Assembly: GCA_037138475.1 (NCBI GenBank)
Contig: JBAXII010000007.1
Span: 1-64,000, forward strand
DNA: 64,000 nt
Reading direction: 5' to 3'
DNA from: JAGOLU01 sp037138475
GTDB lineage: Bacteria; Patescibacteriota; Microgenomatia; UBA1406; GWC2-37-13
This document shows positions 50,021 through 56,797 of this stretch, piece by piece. The notes below the pieces were generated by a model. That model was not told the origin of the DNA, did not search any database, and was given only the letters and a program-made list of their open reading frames with translations. Both the position numbers and the translations under genes were made by a program. The first letter of the stretch is position 1, and each line of letters starts with the position of its first letter.

Positions 50021-50049
50021 TTGACATCGTACTAGTATACTAGTATGAT
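50021..50049 (+). promoter_or_regulatory. trpR promoter with TrpR operator in the spacer
   Basis: TTGACA at 50021-50026, 17-base spacer, TATGAT at 50044-50049. GTACTAGTATACTAGTAT at 50029-50046 is a palindrome with two ACTAGT half-sites, very close to the known enterobacterial TrpR operator (ACTAGT-N2-ACTAGT). A repressor bound there would block RNA polymerase. The predicted start (50055-50057) coincides with the ATG at 50057. Confidence 0.85.
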
Positions 50050-50056
50050 ACGCATC

Positions 50057-50320
50057 ATGAATACCACCGAAAATACAGCAGACGTAGTCAAGCTCGCCAA
50101 ATATTTTGCACAGCATCGGAGCGTGACTGCATTGAAGCAAGCGGTACGTGGCATCCTCACCGAGGGCGAGATAGAGGAGTGTAGTCGACGACTCGAGATC
50201 GTACGACTCCTAAAAAAAGGTACCCCGCAGCACAAAGTCGCGCTCATGCTGAATGTCGGCGTGTCGACTGTCACCCGCGGCGCCCGTGAACTGAAATTAG
50301 GTAGGTTTAAACAGATATGA
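50057..50320 (+). CDS. trpR: Trp repressor (TrpR family)
   Basis: The 87-residue protein is helical with the TrpR domain: TEGEIEECSRRLEIVRLL followed by the helix-turn-helix GTPQHKVALMLNVGVSTVTRGARELK (about 55-80), where TrpR has [20 protein letters not shown]. With tryptophan bound it represses by binding a CTAG-centred operator. Such an operator lies in its own promoter, and trpB and trpA follow, so this is an autoregulated trp unit. I use the ATG at 50057, because the ATG at 50045 is part of the -10 box. The transcript would be leaderless. Confidence 0.88.
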   Translation: MNTTENTADVVKLAKYFAQHRSVTALKQAVRGILTEGEIEECSRRLEIVRLLKKGTPQHKVALMLNVGVSTVTRGARELKLGRFKQI

Positions 50321-50388
50321 TACTCACCACTTCAAATACTTCCATACTCCACCGTTCATCTACATGGCGATAAGCCAGCACTTCTCCT

Positions 50389-50616
50389 TTGACTAACCCT
50401 ACATTAGTATTTTTTGATACATCTATGCGTGAATATATTTCACAGTCCAAACAAAAACTTCCAATCGGAGAAGTTCATGCCGTTGCTAATCCTGAGAAAA
50501 GTTTTGATTCTATACCTGTTCATATGCTAGATATGATAGTGCAGACGACATACCAAGGCACCATAGTAAAACTGCCAACTGCGGCAGAAATTGCAGCAAA
50601 CCAAAAAAATATATGA
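50389..50616 (+). CDS. Short reading frame between trpR and trpB
   Basis: A 75-codon frame (from a TTG; the first ATG, at 50425, gives 63 codons) runs into trpB with a 4-base overlap (ATGA). This favours translation, since trpA overlaps trpB the same way. The product is soluble with a helical C-terminus (LPTAAEIAANQKN) and matches no family I know. An 18-codon frame at 50317-50373, overlapping the trpR stop and ending Trp-Arg-stop, lies before it. Both could be real microproteins, a leader, or remnants of a lost gene. Confidence 0.35.
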   Translation: MTNPTLVFFDTSMREYISQSKQKLPIGEVHAVANPEKSFDSIPVHMLDMIVQTTYQGTIVKLPTAAEIAANQKNI

Positions 50617-51830
50617 AAACATTTAGCACTTCCACATATGATGCTGACTCCCAAGGATACTTTGGTCCCTATGGAGGGAGATATGTCCCTGAGGCACTCA
50701 TCCCCGCACTCGATGAGCTCACGCGTGTGTATCGTGCGGTATTGCATGATCGGGAGTTTATTCAGGAGTTTGAACATTTATTACATACATTTGTGGGGAG
50801 GCCATCACCTCTCACCTTTGCTGCAAATCTCACTAGGAGACTCGGAGGAGCCCAGATCTATCTCAAAAACGAAGGGTGCAATTTGACAGGTGCCCACAAG
50901 ATCAACCACTGTGTCGGCCAAGGTCTCATCGCGAAGCGTCTGGGGAAAACTACGCTGATCGCAGAGACTGGTGCGGGGCAGCATGGAGTAGCGACGGCGA
51001 CCGTTGCTGCAAAGATGGGCATGCAGTGCGTGGTGTTTATGGGAGAGGTAGATATGCACCGTCAAAAGCCGAACGTCGACATCATGAAGATGCTTGGTGC
51101 TTCTGTCATCTCAGTCACTGATGGCTCGCGCACTCTCAAAGATGCAGTAAATGCAGCGATCAAACACTGGATCGCACATGCCAGCGATTCGCACTATGTC
51201 CTTGGATCATGTCTGGGTCCTCATCCCTATCCGAGTATGAATCGCGATTTCCAATCCATCACTGGTACAGAGATCGCTGAGCAAGTACAAAACGCGACAG
51301 GCAAACTCCCTGATTTCGTGATGGCATGTGTGGGAGGAGGGAGCAATGCGATGGGTGCGTTCAATCGCTTTTTGGATGAGCCCTCAGTCAGACTCATTGG
51401 TGTTGAGGCGGGAGGAGAGGGAGTGGAAAAGGTGGGGAGGCACGCATCAAGACTCACGGGCGCGCCGGAGGCGCGCCCTGGCATCCTCCATGGATACCGT
51501 TCGATATTTCTCCAAACTGCAGATGGTGGTATCGATACCACGCACAGCATCTCTGCGGGCCTCGACTATCCTGGTGTGGGACCGCAGCTCGCGTATCTAC
51601 ACGAGTGCAAGCGTGTAGAGTTTGTGAGCGAGACTGATGATGAGGCACTGACCGCACTCCGCACACTCGCACGCGAAGAAGGGATCATCCCCGCTCTCGA
51701 ATCATCGCATGCGGTGGCACACGGATTGAAGCTCGCACCTACCTTATCACCAAAGATGACGATGATCATACATTTGTCTGGACGCGCAGACAAAGACCTG
51801 CACCGATTAGAAGTTGTATCCACCTTATGA
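50613..51830 (+). CDS. trpB: Tryptophan synthase beta chain
   Basis: The 405-residue protein is a full-length TrpB: FGPYGGRYVPEALIPAL at the N-terminus, RPSPLTFAANLTRRLG, PLP Lys in TGAHKINHCVGQ (about 91-102), AETGAGQHGVATAT (about 116-129), the phosphate-binding GGGSNAMG (about 241-248) and the C-terminal SGRADKD. It makes tryptophan from indole and serine. Its stop overlaps the trpA start (ATGA). No trpE, D, C or F is in the window. Codons about 284-290 form a 21-bp perfect palindrome (51458-51478) in a loop that looks about three residues longer than usual. Confidence 0.96.
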   Translation: MKTFSTSTYDADSQGYFGPYGGRYVPEALIPALDELTRVYRAVLHDREFIQEFEHLLHTFVGRPSPLTFAANLTRRLGGAQIYLKNEGCNLTGAHKINHCVGQGLIAKRLGKTTLIAETGAGQHGVATATVAAKMGMQCVVFMGEVDMHRQKPNVDIMKMLGASVISVTDGSRTLKDAVNAAIKHWIAHASDSHYVLGSCLGPHPYPSMNRDFQSITGTEIAEQVQNATGKLPDFVMACVGGGSNAMGAFNRFLDEPSVRLIGVEAGGEGVEKVGRHASRLTGAPEARPGILHGYRSIFLQTADGGIDTTHSISAGLDYPGVGPQLAYLHECKRVEFVSETDDEALTALRTLAREEGIIPALESSHAVAHGLKLAPTLSPKMTMIIHLSGRADKDLHRLEVVSTL

Positions 51831-52582
51831 TAAAAAAACTCATGACCCACGTCGTCGTCGGGTATCCGACACTCAATCTCACCGATATAGTGATTGACGC
51901 GCTCGTTGCGGGAGGGAGTAGCTACATCGAGTTGCAGATACCCTTTTCAGATCCTATGGCCGATGGGCCACTCATCATGCATGCTTCTGATGTGGCACTC
52001 GCCCAGGGCGTGACCGTCGATGATATATTTGAAAAAGCTGCGCAATACACCCGTGCATATCCCGCGGTGAAGTTTTTATTTGTACTGTATGCAAATACAG
52101 TCGTGCGCTACGGTATCGAGGCATTTTGCAAAAGAGCTCATGCGTGTGGGATCTATGGCGTGATCGTGCCAGATTTGCCCTTTGATACCCCTGAGGGCGT
52201 GACACTCGCTCGTGCGTCGCGCGATGCCGGGCTCACCCTCGTGCCCGTCATCGCGCCCTCCACTACCGACGCGCGACTCGCTCAGATCTGTGAGAGCAAG
52301 CAAGAGTTGATCTATGCAGCCAGCTATATGGGAGTCACTGGAGAGAGTGCAAAGTGGGATCACTTGCCTGCATATATAGATCGTATTCGAAAATACACAA
52401 AAGCTCAGATCGCGGTGGGATTTGGGATCAAGACGAGGGATGATGTTGACGCAGTAGTTGAGTATGCAGATATTGCAGTAGTAGGCAGCGAGATGGTGAG
52501 ACTCATCAAAACTCACCGCAAAAGTTCCCAAGATCTGCACAATAAGATAAAGGAGTTTACGAGCACACTAGCGGGGAGATAA
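51827..52582 (+). CDS. trpA: Tryptophan synthase alpha chain
   Basis: The 251-residue protein has TrpA landmarks: YIELQIPFSDPMADGP with catalytic Glu and Asp (about 33-48), GVIVPDLPFD (about 111-120), PVIAPSTTDARLAQI (about 138-152), and VGFGIKTRDDV (about 196-206). It releases indole from indole-3-glycerol phosphate and feeds it to TrpB. It overlaps trpB by 4 bases. The absence of earlier pathway genes nearby suggests either that they lie elsewhere or that the cell salvages indole or indole-glycerol phosphate. Confidence 0.95.
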   Translation: MIKKLMTHVVVGYPTLNLTDIVIDALVAGGSSYIELQIPFSDPMADGPLIMHASDVALAQGVTVDDIFEKAAQYTRAYPAVKFLFVLYANTVVRYGIEAFCKRAHACGIYGVIVPDLPFDTPEGVTLARASRDAGLTLVPVIAPSTTDARLAQICESKQELIYAASYMGVTGESAKWDHLPAYIDRIRKYTKAQIAVGFGIKTRDDVDAVVEYADIAVVGSEMVRLIKTHRKSSQDLHNKIKEFTSTLAGR

Positions 52583-52615
52583 GTAGAGTTCATAGAGGAA
52601 GTGCGCTTTGAGGAC

Positions 52616-52822
52616 TCATCTACACCTCACTATCTGCCTGATACCAGAGATGATTCCCTTGACCACACCCTCCTTCTGTATCTGCAGGATCATATGTTCA
52701 CTACACGATGGGGAGAACTTGCACTCGTGGCGGGGGAGGTGGAGCTGGCGCATGATCGAGTTGCGCACTGGCTCTGTCTTTTGATAGATGCGTATGAGGG
52801 AGATGAGGAGTCGTGTGATCAT
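52616..52822 (-). CDS. yidD: Membrane protein insertion efficiency factor YidD
   Basis: The 68-residue protein has the YidD pattern: an amphipathic N-terminal helix LISLIRIYQK, the CKFSPSCSEH box (about 34-43, family FxPTCSxY), an HG-like turn replaced by EGVVKG, and the terminal Arg-Cys (IVRCR). YidD assists YidC-mediated membrane insertion and usually sits next to rnpA-yidC. Here it overlaps by 4 bases the stop of a PIN-domain toxin gene, an unusual setting. The opposite-strand frame over the same bases is not protein-like. Confidence 0.85.
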   Translation of the reverse strand: MITRLLISLIRIYQKTEPVRNSIMRQLHLPRHECKFSPSCSEHMILQIQKEGVVKGIISGIRQIVRCR

Positions 52823-53205
52823 GGTCGGTAGAGTTTCAAATCTGGAATAGTGGTGAAATGTTTGATATTGCGGGTGTAGAGAGATGCATCATGCGCGATC
52901 GCAGTGGCTGCGATAAACGTGTCGAAATCTCCGACGGGGCTTTTTTTCAAACTATGTTTCAAATCAGTATATTTTTCAACAACAGACACATCAATAGGAA
53001 CGATATTGATCTCATAGTGCTTGAAAAACCCTTTCAAACTCGCATATTGTGCTGAAGTCTCGCGATCGGGGATGCCTGCAAGCAGCTCTGCATATGAGAT
53101 GGCTGATATAGCACAGGTATGACCAGATAACGCATGTTGCATCTCCGCGATGCGTACGCCACGAAGATAATCAATGATGACGTCAGTATCGAGGAGTAGA
53201 GTCAT
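52819..53205 (-). CDS. PIN-domain (VapC-type) toxin
   Basis: The 128-residue protein is a PIN-domain ribonuclease. It has the first acidic residue in LLDTDVIIDYLRG (about 3-15), Glu in SYAELLAGI (about 37-45), and acidic residues in GDFDTFIAATAI (about 91-102), the metal-binding set of VapC toxins. It is downstream of a Phd/VapB-type antitoxin gene with a 4-base overlap and upstream of yidD, again overlapping by 4 bases. Free toxin would cut RNA (often initiator tRNA or rRNA) and stop growth. Confidence 0.9.
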   Translation of the reverse strand: MTLLLDTDVIIDYLRGVRIAEMQHALSGHTCAISAISYAELLAGIPDRETSAQYASLKGFFKHYEINIVPIDVSVVEKYTDLKHSLKKSPVGDFDTFIAATAIAHDASLYTRNIKHFTTIPDLKLYRP

Positions 53206-53450
53206 CGAGAGAGGGAGAATGATTTCCTATACTTCTTTGCACGAGAGGTGGCTTTGGTAGCAAACTCATCAGTCCAGGATCCTGCAAAGCCATCAGAAGT
53301 GGGGATAGAAGATGTTTGGTCTGTGGGAGCGGTTATGAGTATCGCTACTCTACCCGCACGAGTGACCTGTATAGTTTCGCCTTTGTACTTCACCAGGTCG
53401 AGTATCTCGCCAAAACGCTGTCTCGCCTGCTGAGCTGTGTATGTGATCAT
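53202..53450 (-). CDS. Phd/YefM-type antitoxin
   Basis: The 82-residue protein has the Phd/YefM N-terminal DNA-binding fold (ITYTAQQARQRFGEILDLVK, ETIQVTRAGRVAILI) and a polar C-terminus that would wrap the toxin. I start it at the ATG at 53450, because the 12 codons upstream lie over an inverted repeat (ATACTG 53449-53454, CAGTAT 53457-53462) that is probably the operator for autorepression. It overlaps the PIN-domain gene by 4 bases. Confidence 0.85.
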   Translation of the reverse strand: MITYTAQQARQRFGEILDLVKYKGETIQVTRAGRVAILITAPTDQTSSIPTSDGFAGSWTDEFATKATSRAKKYRKSFSLSR

Positions 53451-53462
53451 ACTGACCAGTAT
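53449..53462 (-). promoter_or_regulatory. Possible antitoxin operator
   Basis: Inverted repeat ATACTG-AC-CAGTAT overlapping the antitoxin start codon, the usual place for autoregulation of this type of module. Confidence 0.5.
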
Positions 53463-53500
53463 ACCCAGCATGGTCATATATGTCAATAGATAGATAGCTC

Positions 53501-53860
53501 AAAATGTAAAACGTAAATCGTATAACGAGTAAAAGTGAATTCCCTCAATTCGGTTCACCCTCCACTCCCCCCTCTGGGCGTAACCCTACGGGCGGAGCCT
53601 TGTTCACGAATTCATCCCGCTTTGCGGGACGAGGGGGTGATCCCTTCCCACCAAGGCGGGATGGGATGGGGGTGTAGAAATATGTCACACATAGATCCCG
53701 GGTCCCACCTCTTCGGTGGACAAGCAAGCCCGGGATGACCCGCCAGCAGCTTCCACGCCATCATCTTCGCAGATAGGCGGGCGATCGCAGATAGGCGGGC
53801 ACGCAGACAGGGCAAGATATAGGCTTTGAGGGAATTTCGTATAACAGAACCTATCCCAAG
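53501..53860. repeat. Gene-free repeat cluster: heptamers, R3 copy 2, R1 copy 2
   Basis: 53501-53528 holds AAAATGT, AAAACGT, AAATCGT, ATAACGA. 53628-53701 matches 21350-21436 (R3). 53736-53805 matches 19148-19217 (R1) with five differences. Other palindromes (CCCGC/GCGGG at about 53614-53628, CCCGGG at 53697-53732) fill the rest. No gene seen. Confidence 0.85.
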
Positions 53861-53884
53861 GTGACCTTCAGGTACAATATGCGC

Positions 53885-54835
53885 ATGAAACAGATTGTAT
53901 TCTTTGGTACTCCACAGATAGCCGCAGACGTGCTGGAGTATGTAGTGACTCATAGCGCAGAGCTGCAGGTGGAGATACTACTCGTAGTCACGACACCTGA
54001 TAAGCCAGTAGGGAGAAAGCACATCTTGACTCCAAGTCCAGTCAAAGTAGCCGGTCAAAAGCTAGGCATCCCTGTTCATACAGGAAAAATCGGAGATGAG
54101 GTGGTGCGCGGCGCTTTGCGCCGCGCAGATCATGCGCTCCTGTTCGCCTATGGGCGTATCATACCCCAGGATATCCTAGATATACCTTCGAATGGATTCG
54201 TAAACATTCATCCCTCAGCACTCCCCCTTTATAGAGGTGCCTCTCCTATTTGTTTTCCAATTCTGTTCGGGGATCGAGAGCTGGGTGTCACGCTCATGCA
54301 GATGGATGCAGATCTCGATCACGGGCCGATCATCGCCCAAGAGCTCGTGCCGACTATCGCCGCCACACGGAACATAATCGAACACAAGCTTGCAGAAGTT
54401 GCATGCCGTATGTATCACCAATTCTCAATTCTCAATTCTCAATTTTCAATTACTCCCCAAGTTCACCAAAAAGCCACCTACATCTTTCAACTCACGCGCG
54501 ATGATGGATTTGTGGAGTGGGCGACTGTGCAAAGACTGGTACATCGTGAAGCAGTGAGCGAGCTAGAGCTCCCGGTGATACTGAAAAAGTACATTGCCAA
54601 AAATCCTACTCATGCAATTGATCTCAATTCACTCCAGTGGCTCACACTGCAGAATCTATACTTTGCGCTCACTCCCTGGCCGGGACTCTGGACAAAGATG
54701 GTATTAAAGGGCGAGGAAAAGAGAGTGAAGATCCTGAGTGTGCGTGACGGAGATATTATCCAAGTACAGATCGAGGGGAAAGATCAGGTAGACTTTGAGA
54801 CTTTTTCCCGTGAATACCTTGATATACCGGGCTAA
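53885..54835 (+). CDS. fmt: Methionyl-tRNA formyltransferase with in-frame heptamer array
   Basis: The 316-residue protein matches Fmt: VFFGTPQIAADVLE (residues 5-18), FAYGRIIPQDILDIP (about 89-103), the catalytic FVNIHPSALPLYRGASPI (about 106-123) and DADLDHGPIIAQE (about 140-152), then the C-terminal OB-type domain. It formylates initiator Met-tRNA. Residues about 178-190 (HQFSILNSQFSIT) are encoded by five CAATTCT-type heptamers (54419-54453), in the linker between the catalytic and C-terminal domains. A TACAAT box at 53873-53878 would make the transcript nearly leaderless. An alternative start is the ATG at 53879. Confidence 0.92.
   Translation: MKQIVFFGTPQIAADVLEYVVTHSAELQVEILLVVTTPDKPVGRKHILTPSPVKVAGQKLGIPVHTGKIGDEVVRGALRRADHALLFAYGRIIPQDILDIPSNGFVNIHPSALPLYRGASPICFPILFGDRELGVTLMQMDADLDHGPIIAQELVPTIAATRNIIEHKLAEVACRMYHQFSILNSQFSITPQVHQKATYIFQLTRDDGFVEWATVQRLVHREAVSELELPVILKKYIAKNPTHAIDLNSLQWLTLQNLYFALTPWPGLWTKMVLKGEEKRVKILSVRDGDIIQVQIEGKDQVDFETFSREYLDIPG
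54419..54453. repeat. In-frame heptamer array inside fmt
   Basis: CAATTCT three times, CAATTTT and CAATTAC at a strict 7-base period within the coding sequence. Confidence 0.9.
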
Positions 54836-54869
54836 AGTTAATTGATACAATGAGTAATCCTGTTCCATT

Positions 54870-54985
54870 GGATCCCCGCGTACGCGGGGGTGACGGAAAT
54901 GGTAGAGCAACAAGCGGGTGTAATTTCTATATATTTATATTGAATAGTATTTGTCCGCCGAATCGGCGGATTGTAGATTGTAAAT
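54870..54985. repeat. REP palindrome and heptamers between fmt and trmD
   Basis: GGATCCCCGCG-TACG-CGGGGGTGAC lies at about 54870-54894. An NCCGCCGAATCGGCGG palindrome at 54953-54968 is followed by short TAGATTG/TAAATTG heptamers. Confidence 0.7.
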
Positions 54986-54997
54986 TGACTTTCTTAT

Positions 54998-55660
54998 ATG
55001 CGTATCACCATCCTCACCCTATTTCCGGACATGATGCGTGGCATCCTCGACACCTCCATAGTAGGTAAAGCACAAAAAAAAGGTGCCGTAACTATTGATT
55101 ACGTAGACATCCGCGCATTTGCAGTGGATGCGTATGGATCAGTGGATGATCGTCCCTTTGGGGGAGGAGCCGGCATGATCCTGCGCGTGGATGTGCTCCA
55201 CAAAGCGCTCCAGAGCGTCATGACCCCAGAGTCACATGTCATCCTCACCTCAGCGGGAGGGAGACTTTTTTCACAAAAAGTAGCAAAGGAATACGCGACT
55301 ACCAAATCGCACCTTATCATCATCTGTGGTCACTACGAGGGAGTCGACGCGCGCATACTCAAGCATGTCCATGAAGAGATATCGATAGGAGAGTATGTGC
55401 TCACCGGAGGCGAGCTGCCAGCTGCCGTGATCACGGATGCGGTGACGAGACTATTGCCAGGAGTCTTTGCCAAAGAGGGAGTGACAGAAAACGAAACCTA
55501 TTCGAAGTATGCCAAGGAGCCACCAGCGTATACGCGCCCACAAGAATATGAGGGACAGAGCGTGCCCGAGATCCTTCTGTCTGGTGATCATAAGAAGATC
55601 GAGGAGTGGAAAGAGCAGCATGCGACGAATTCACAATCTACAGTTCGCAATGCAAAATAA
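54998..55660 (+). CDS. trmD: tRNA (guanine-N1)-methyltransferase
   Basis: The 220-residue protein has TrmD landmarks: ITILTLFPDMMRGILDTSI at the N-terminus, DRPFGGGAGMILRVD (about 51-65), the knotted SAM-binding region IICGHYEGVDARI and ISIGEYVLTGGELPA (about 106-140), and PQEYEGQSVPEILLSGDH. It makes m1G37 in tRNAs and prevents frameshifting. The last ten residues (from NSQSTVRNAK) and the stop codon are encoded by a heptamer array (55633-55660), so the natural C-terminus may have been replaced. Confidence 0.95.
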   Translation: MRITILTLFPDMMRGILDTSIVGKAQKKGAVTIDYVDIRAFAVDAYGSVDDRPFGGGAGMILRVDVLHKALQSVMTPESHVILTSAGGRLFSQKVAKEYATTKSHLIIICGHYEGVDARILKHVHEEISIGEYVLTGGELPAAVITDAVTRLLPGVFAKEGVTENETYSKYAKEPPAYTRPQEYEGQSVPEILLSGDHKKIEEWKEQHATNSQSTVRNAK

Positions 55661-55767
55661 TTCGAGTCCAAATCGAAATACAAATCTGCACCACTTTGCA
55701 GATGCTATACTGCGCTCGCACGATATTTGAAAATTATTCATTCTTAATTATTCATTATTCATTACAC
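55633..55767. repeat. Heptamer arrays at the trmD 3' end and before sod
   Basis: 55633-55660: ACAATCT, ACAGTTC, GCAATGC, AAAATAA, overlapping the trmD stop. 55733-55767: ATTATTC, ATTCTTA, ATTATTC, ATTATTC, ATTACAC, ending 2 bases before the sod start codon. Confidence 0.8.
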
Positions 55768-55769
55768 CC

Positions 55770-56375
55770 ATGTTCACTCCTAAAGTCGCCCAAACCTTTT
55801 CGCCACATCTCCTCGAGATGTCGGGCCTCAGTCGCAAGTCAGTCGAGGAGCACTTGAAGCTCTACGCAGGATATGTCGCTAAGTACAACGAGATAAATGT
55901 AGCGCTTGAAAAGTTGACCGATGATGACTATGCCAAAGCAAACCAGTCCTACTCTCTGATCCGCGAGCTCAAAGTCGAGCTGACCTTTGCATATGGAGGC
56001 ATCGTAAATCACGAGGTGTACTTTGGACATCTGGGAGGCTCTGGAACCGCACCCACAGGCAAGCTGATGGCACAGATCGTGAAAGATTTTGGGTCATTTG
56101 ATGCATACAAAAAGGATATGAAAGCGACCGGCATCGCCGCACGTGGCTGGGTCTGGACTGCGTGGAACTCTATGGAGGGGAGACTCTTCAACTATATCGG
56201 TGACGCACAAAATAGCTATCCGGTCTGGGGATGTGTGCCTATCGTTGCGCTCGATACCTACGAGCATGCGTACTTTATGGACTACGGCGTCGCGCGTGCT
56301 GCATATATCGATGCATTTTTTACAAATATGGACTGGGCTGTGGTTGAGAGAACATTTGAGAAGATAGGGATATGA
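55770..56375 (+). CDS. sod: Iron/manganese superoxide dismutase family protein
   Basis: The 201-residue protein matches the Fe/Mn SOD fold: an N-terminal helix pair with SVEEHLKLYAGYVAKYN (metal His, about 24-40), GGIVNHEVYFGHLG (second His, about 76-89), WVWTAWN (about 124-130) and ALDTYEHAYFMDYG (metal Asp and His, about 157-170). It would dismute superoxide. A few positions differ from typical SODs (Tyr for Trp in DTYEH). Start ATG follows a heptamer array by 2 bases. A TATACT box at about 55705 may be the promoter. Confidence 0.9.
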   Translation: MFTPKVAQTFSPHLLEMSGLSRKSVEEHLKLYAGYVAKYNEINVALEKLTDDDYAKANQSYSLIRELKVELTFAYGGIVNHEVYFGHLGGSGTAPTGKLMAQIVKDFGSFDAYKKDMKATGIAARGWVWTAWNSMEGRLFNYIGDAQNSYPVWGCVPIVALDTYEHAYFMDYGVARAAYIDAFFTNMDWAVVERTFEKIGI

Positions 56376-56797
56376 AAAGTCTATAAAGTCTATAAAGTCT
56401 ATAAAGTCATAAAGTCTGTAAAGTTGGAAGGGAATACGGTTATGTCATTGCGCCTGCCCCTCGCCTGCAACGCTTATGCGTAGCATTGCGGGCACGGCGC
56501 CTCTGGAGGGAGGATCTCTTTCCTTGGCGAGAGATCCGTGGCAATCCCATACTATGTACCTAATTACTTACCTGACGATGCATGTCATCCCACCTCTGGA
56601 CGTAGTCTGGGCATAGCCCGACGGGCGGTGCCCGATGAATCCGCCAGCTGGCGGACGGGATCCAGTGCATAATAACAATACACATACATAGATCCCGTGT
56701 CGTAGCACGGGATGACATACAAAAGAATCTATCACGCGTGACCATTTTTGATCTCTTGCATTCTCGCCATTTTTTAGATATAAACTAGTTCTGAACT
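56376..56797. repeat. Gene-free region: nonamer array, REP mosaic, promoter
   Basis: 56376-56425 has AAAGTCTAT three times and variants at a 9-base period right after the sod stop. 56440-56720 is a mosaic of REP-like palindromes (for example CGCCAGCTGGCGG and CCCGTG/CACGGG) ending GATGACAT. The ABC promoter follows at 56756. No gene seen. Confidence 0.8.
56756..56784 (+). promoter_or_regulatory. Promoter of the GldA-like ABC operon
   Basis: TTGCAT at 56756-56761, 17-base spacer, TATAAA at 56779-56784; predicted start near 56791, about 7 bases before the ATG at 56798. Confidence 0.65.

Noticed and set aside
52601..52831. Plus-strand open frame of 76 codons opposite yidD
   Set aside because: The minus strand encodes a clear YidD with CKFSPSCSEH and terminal Arg-Cys; the plus frame has no family features and is a shadow.
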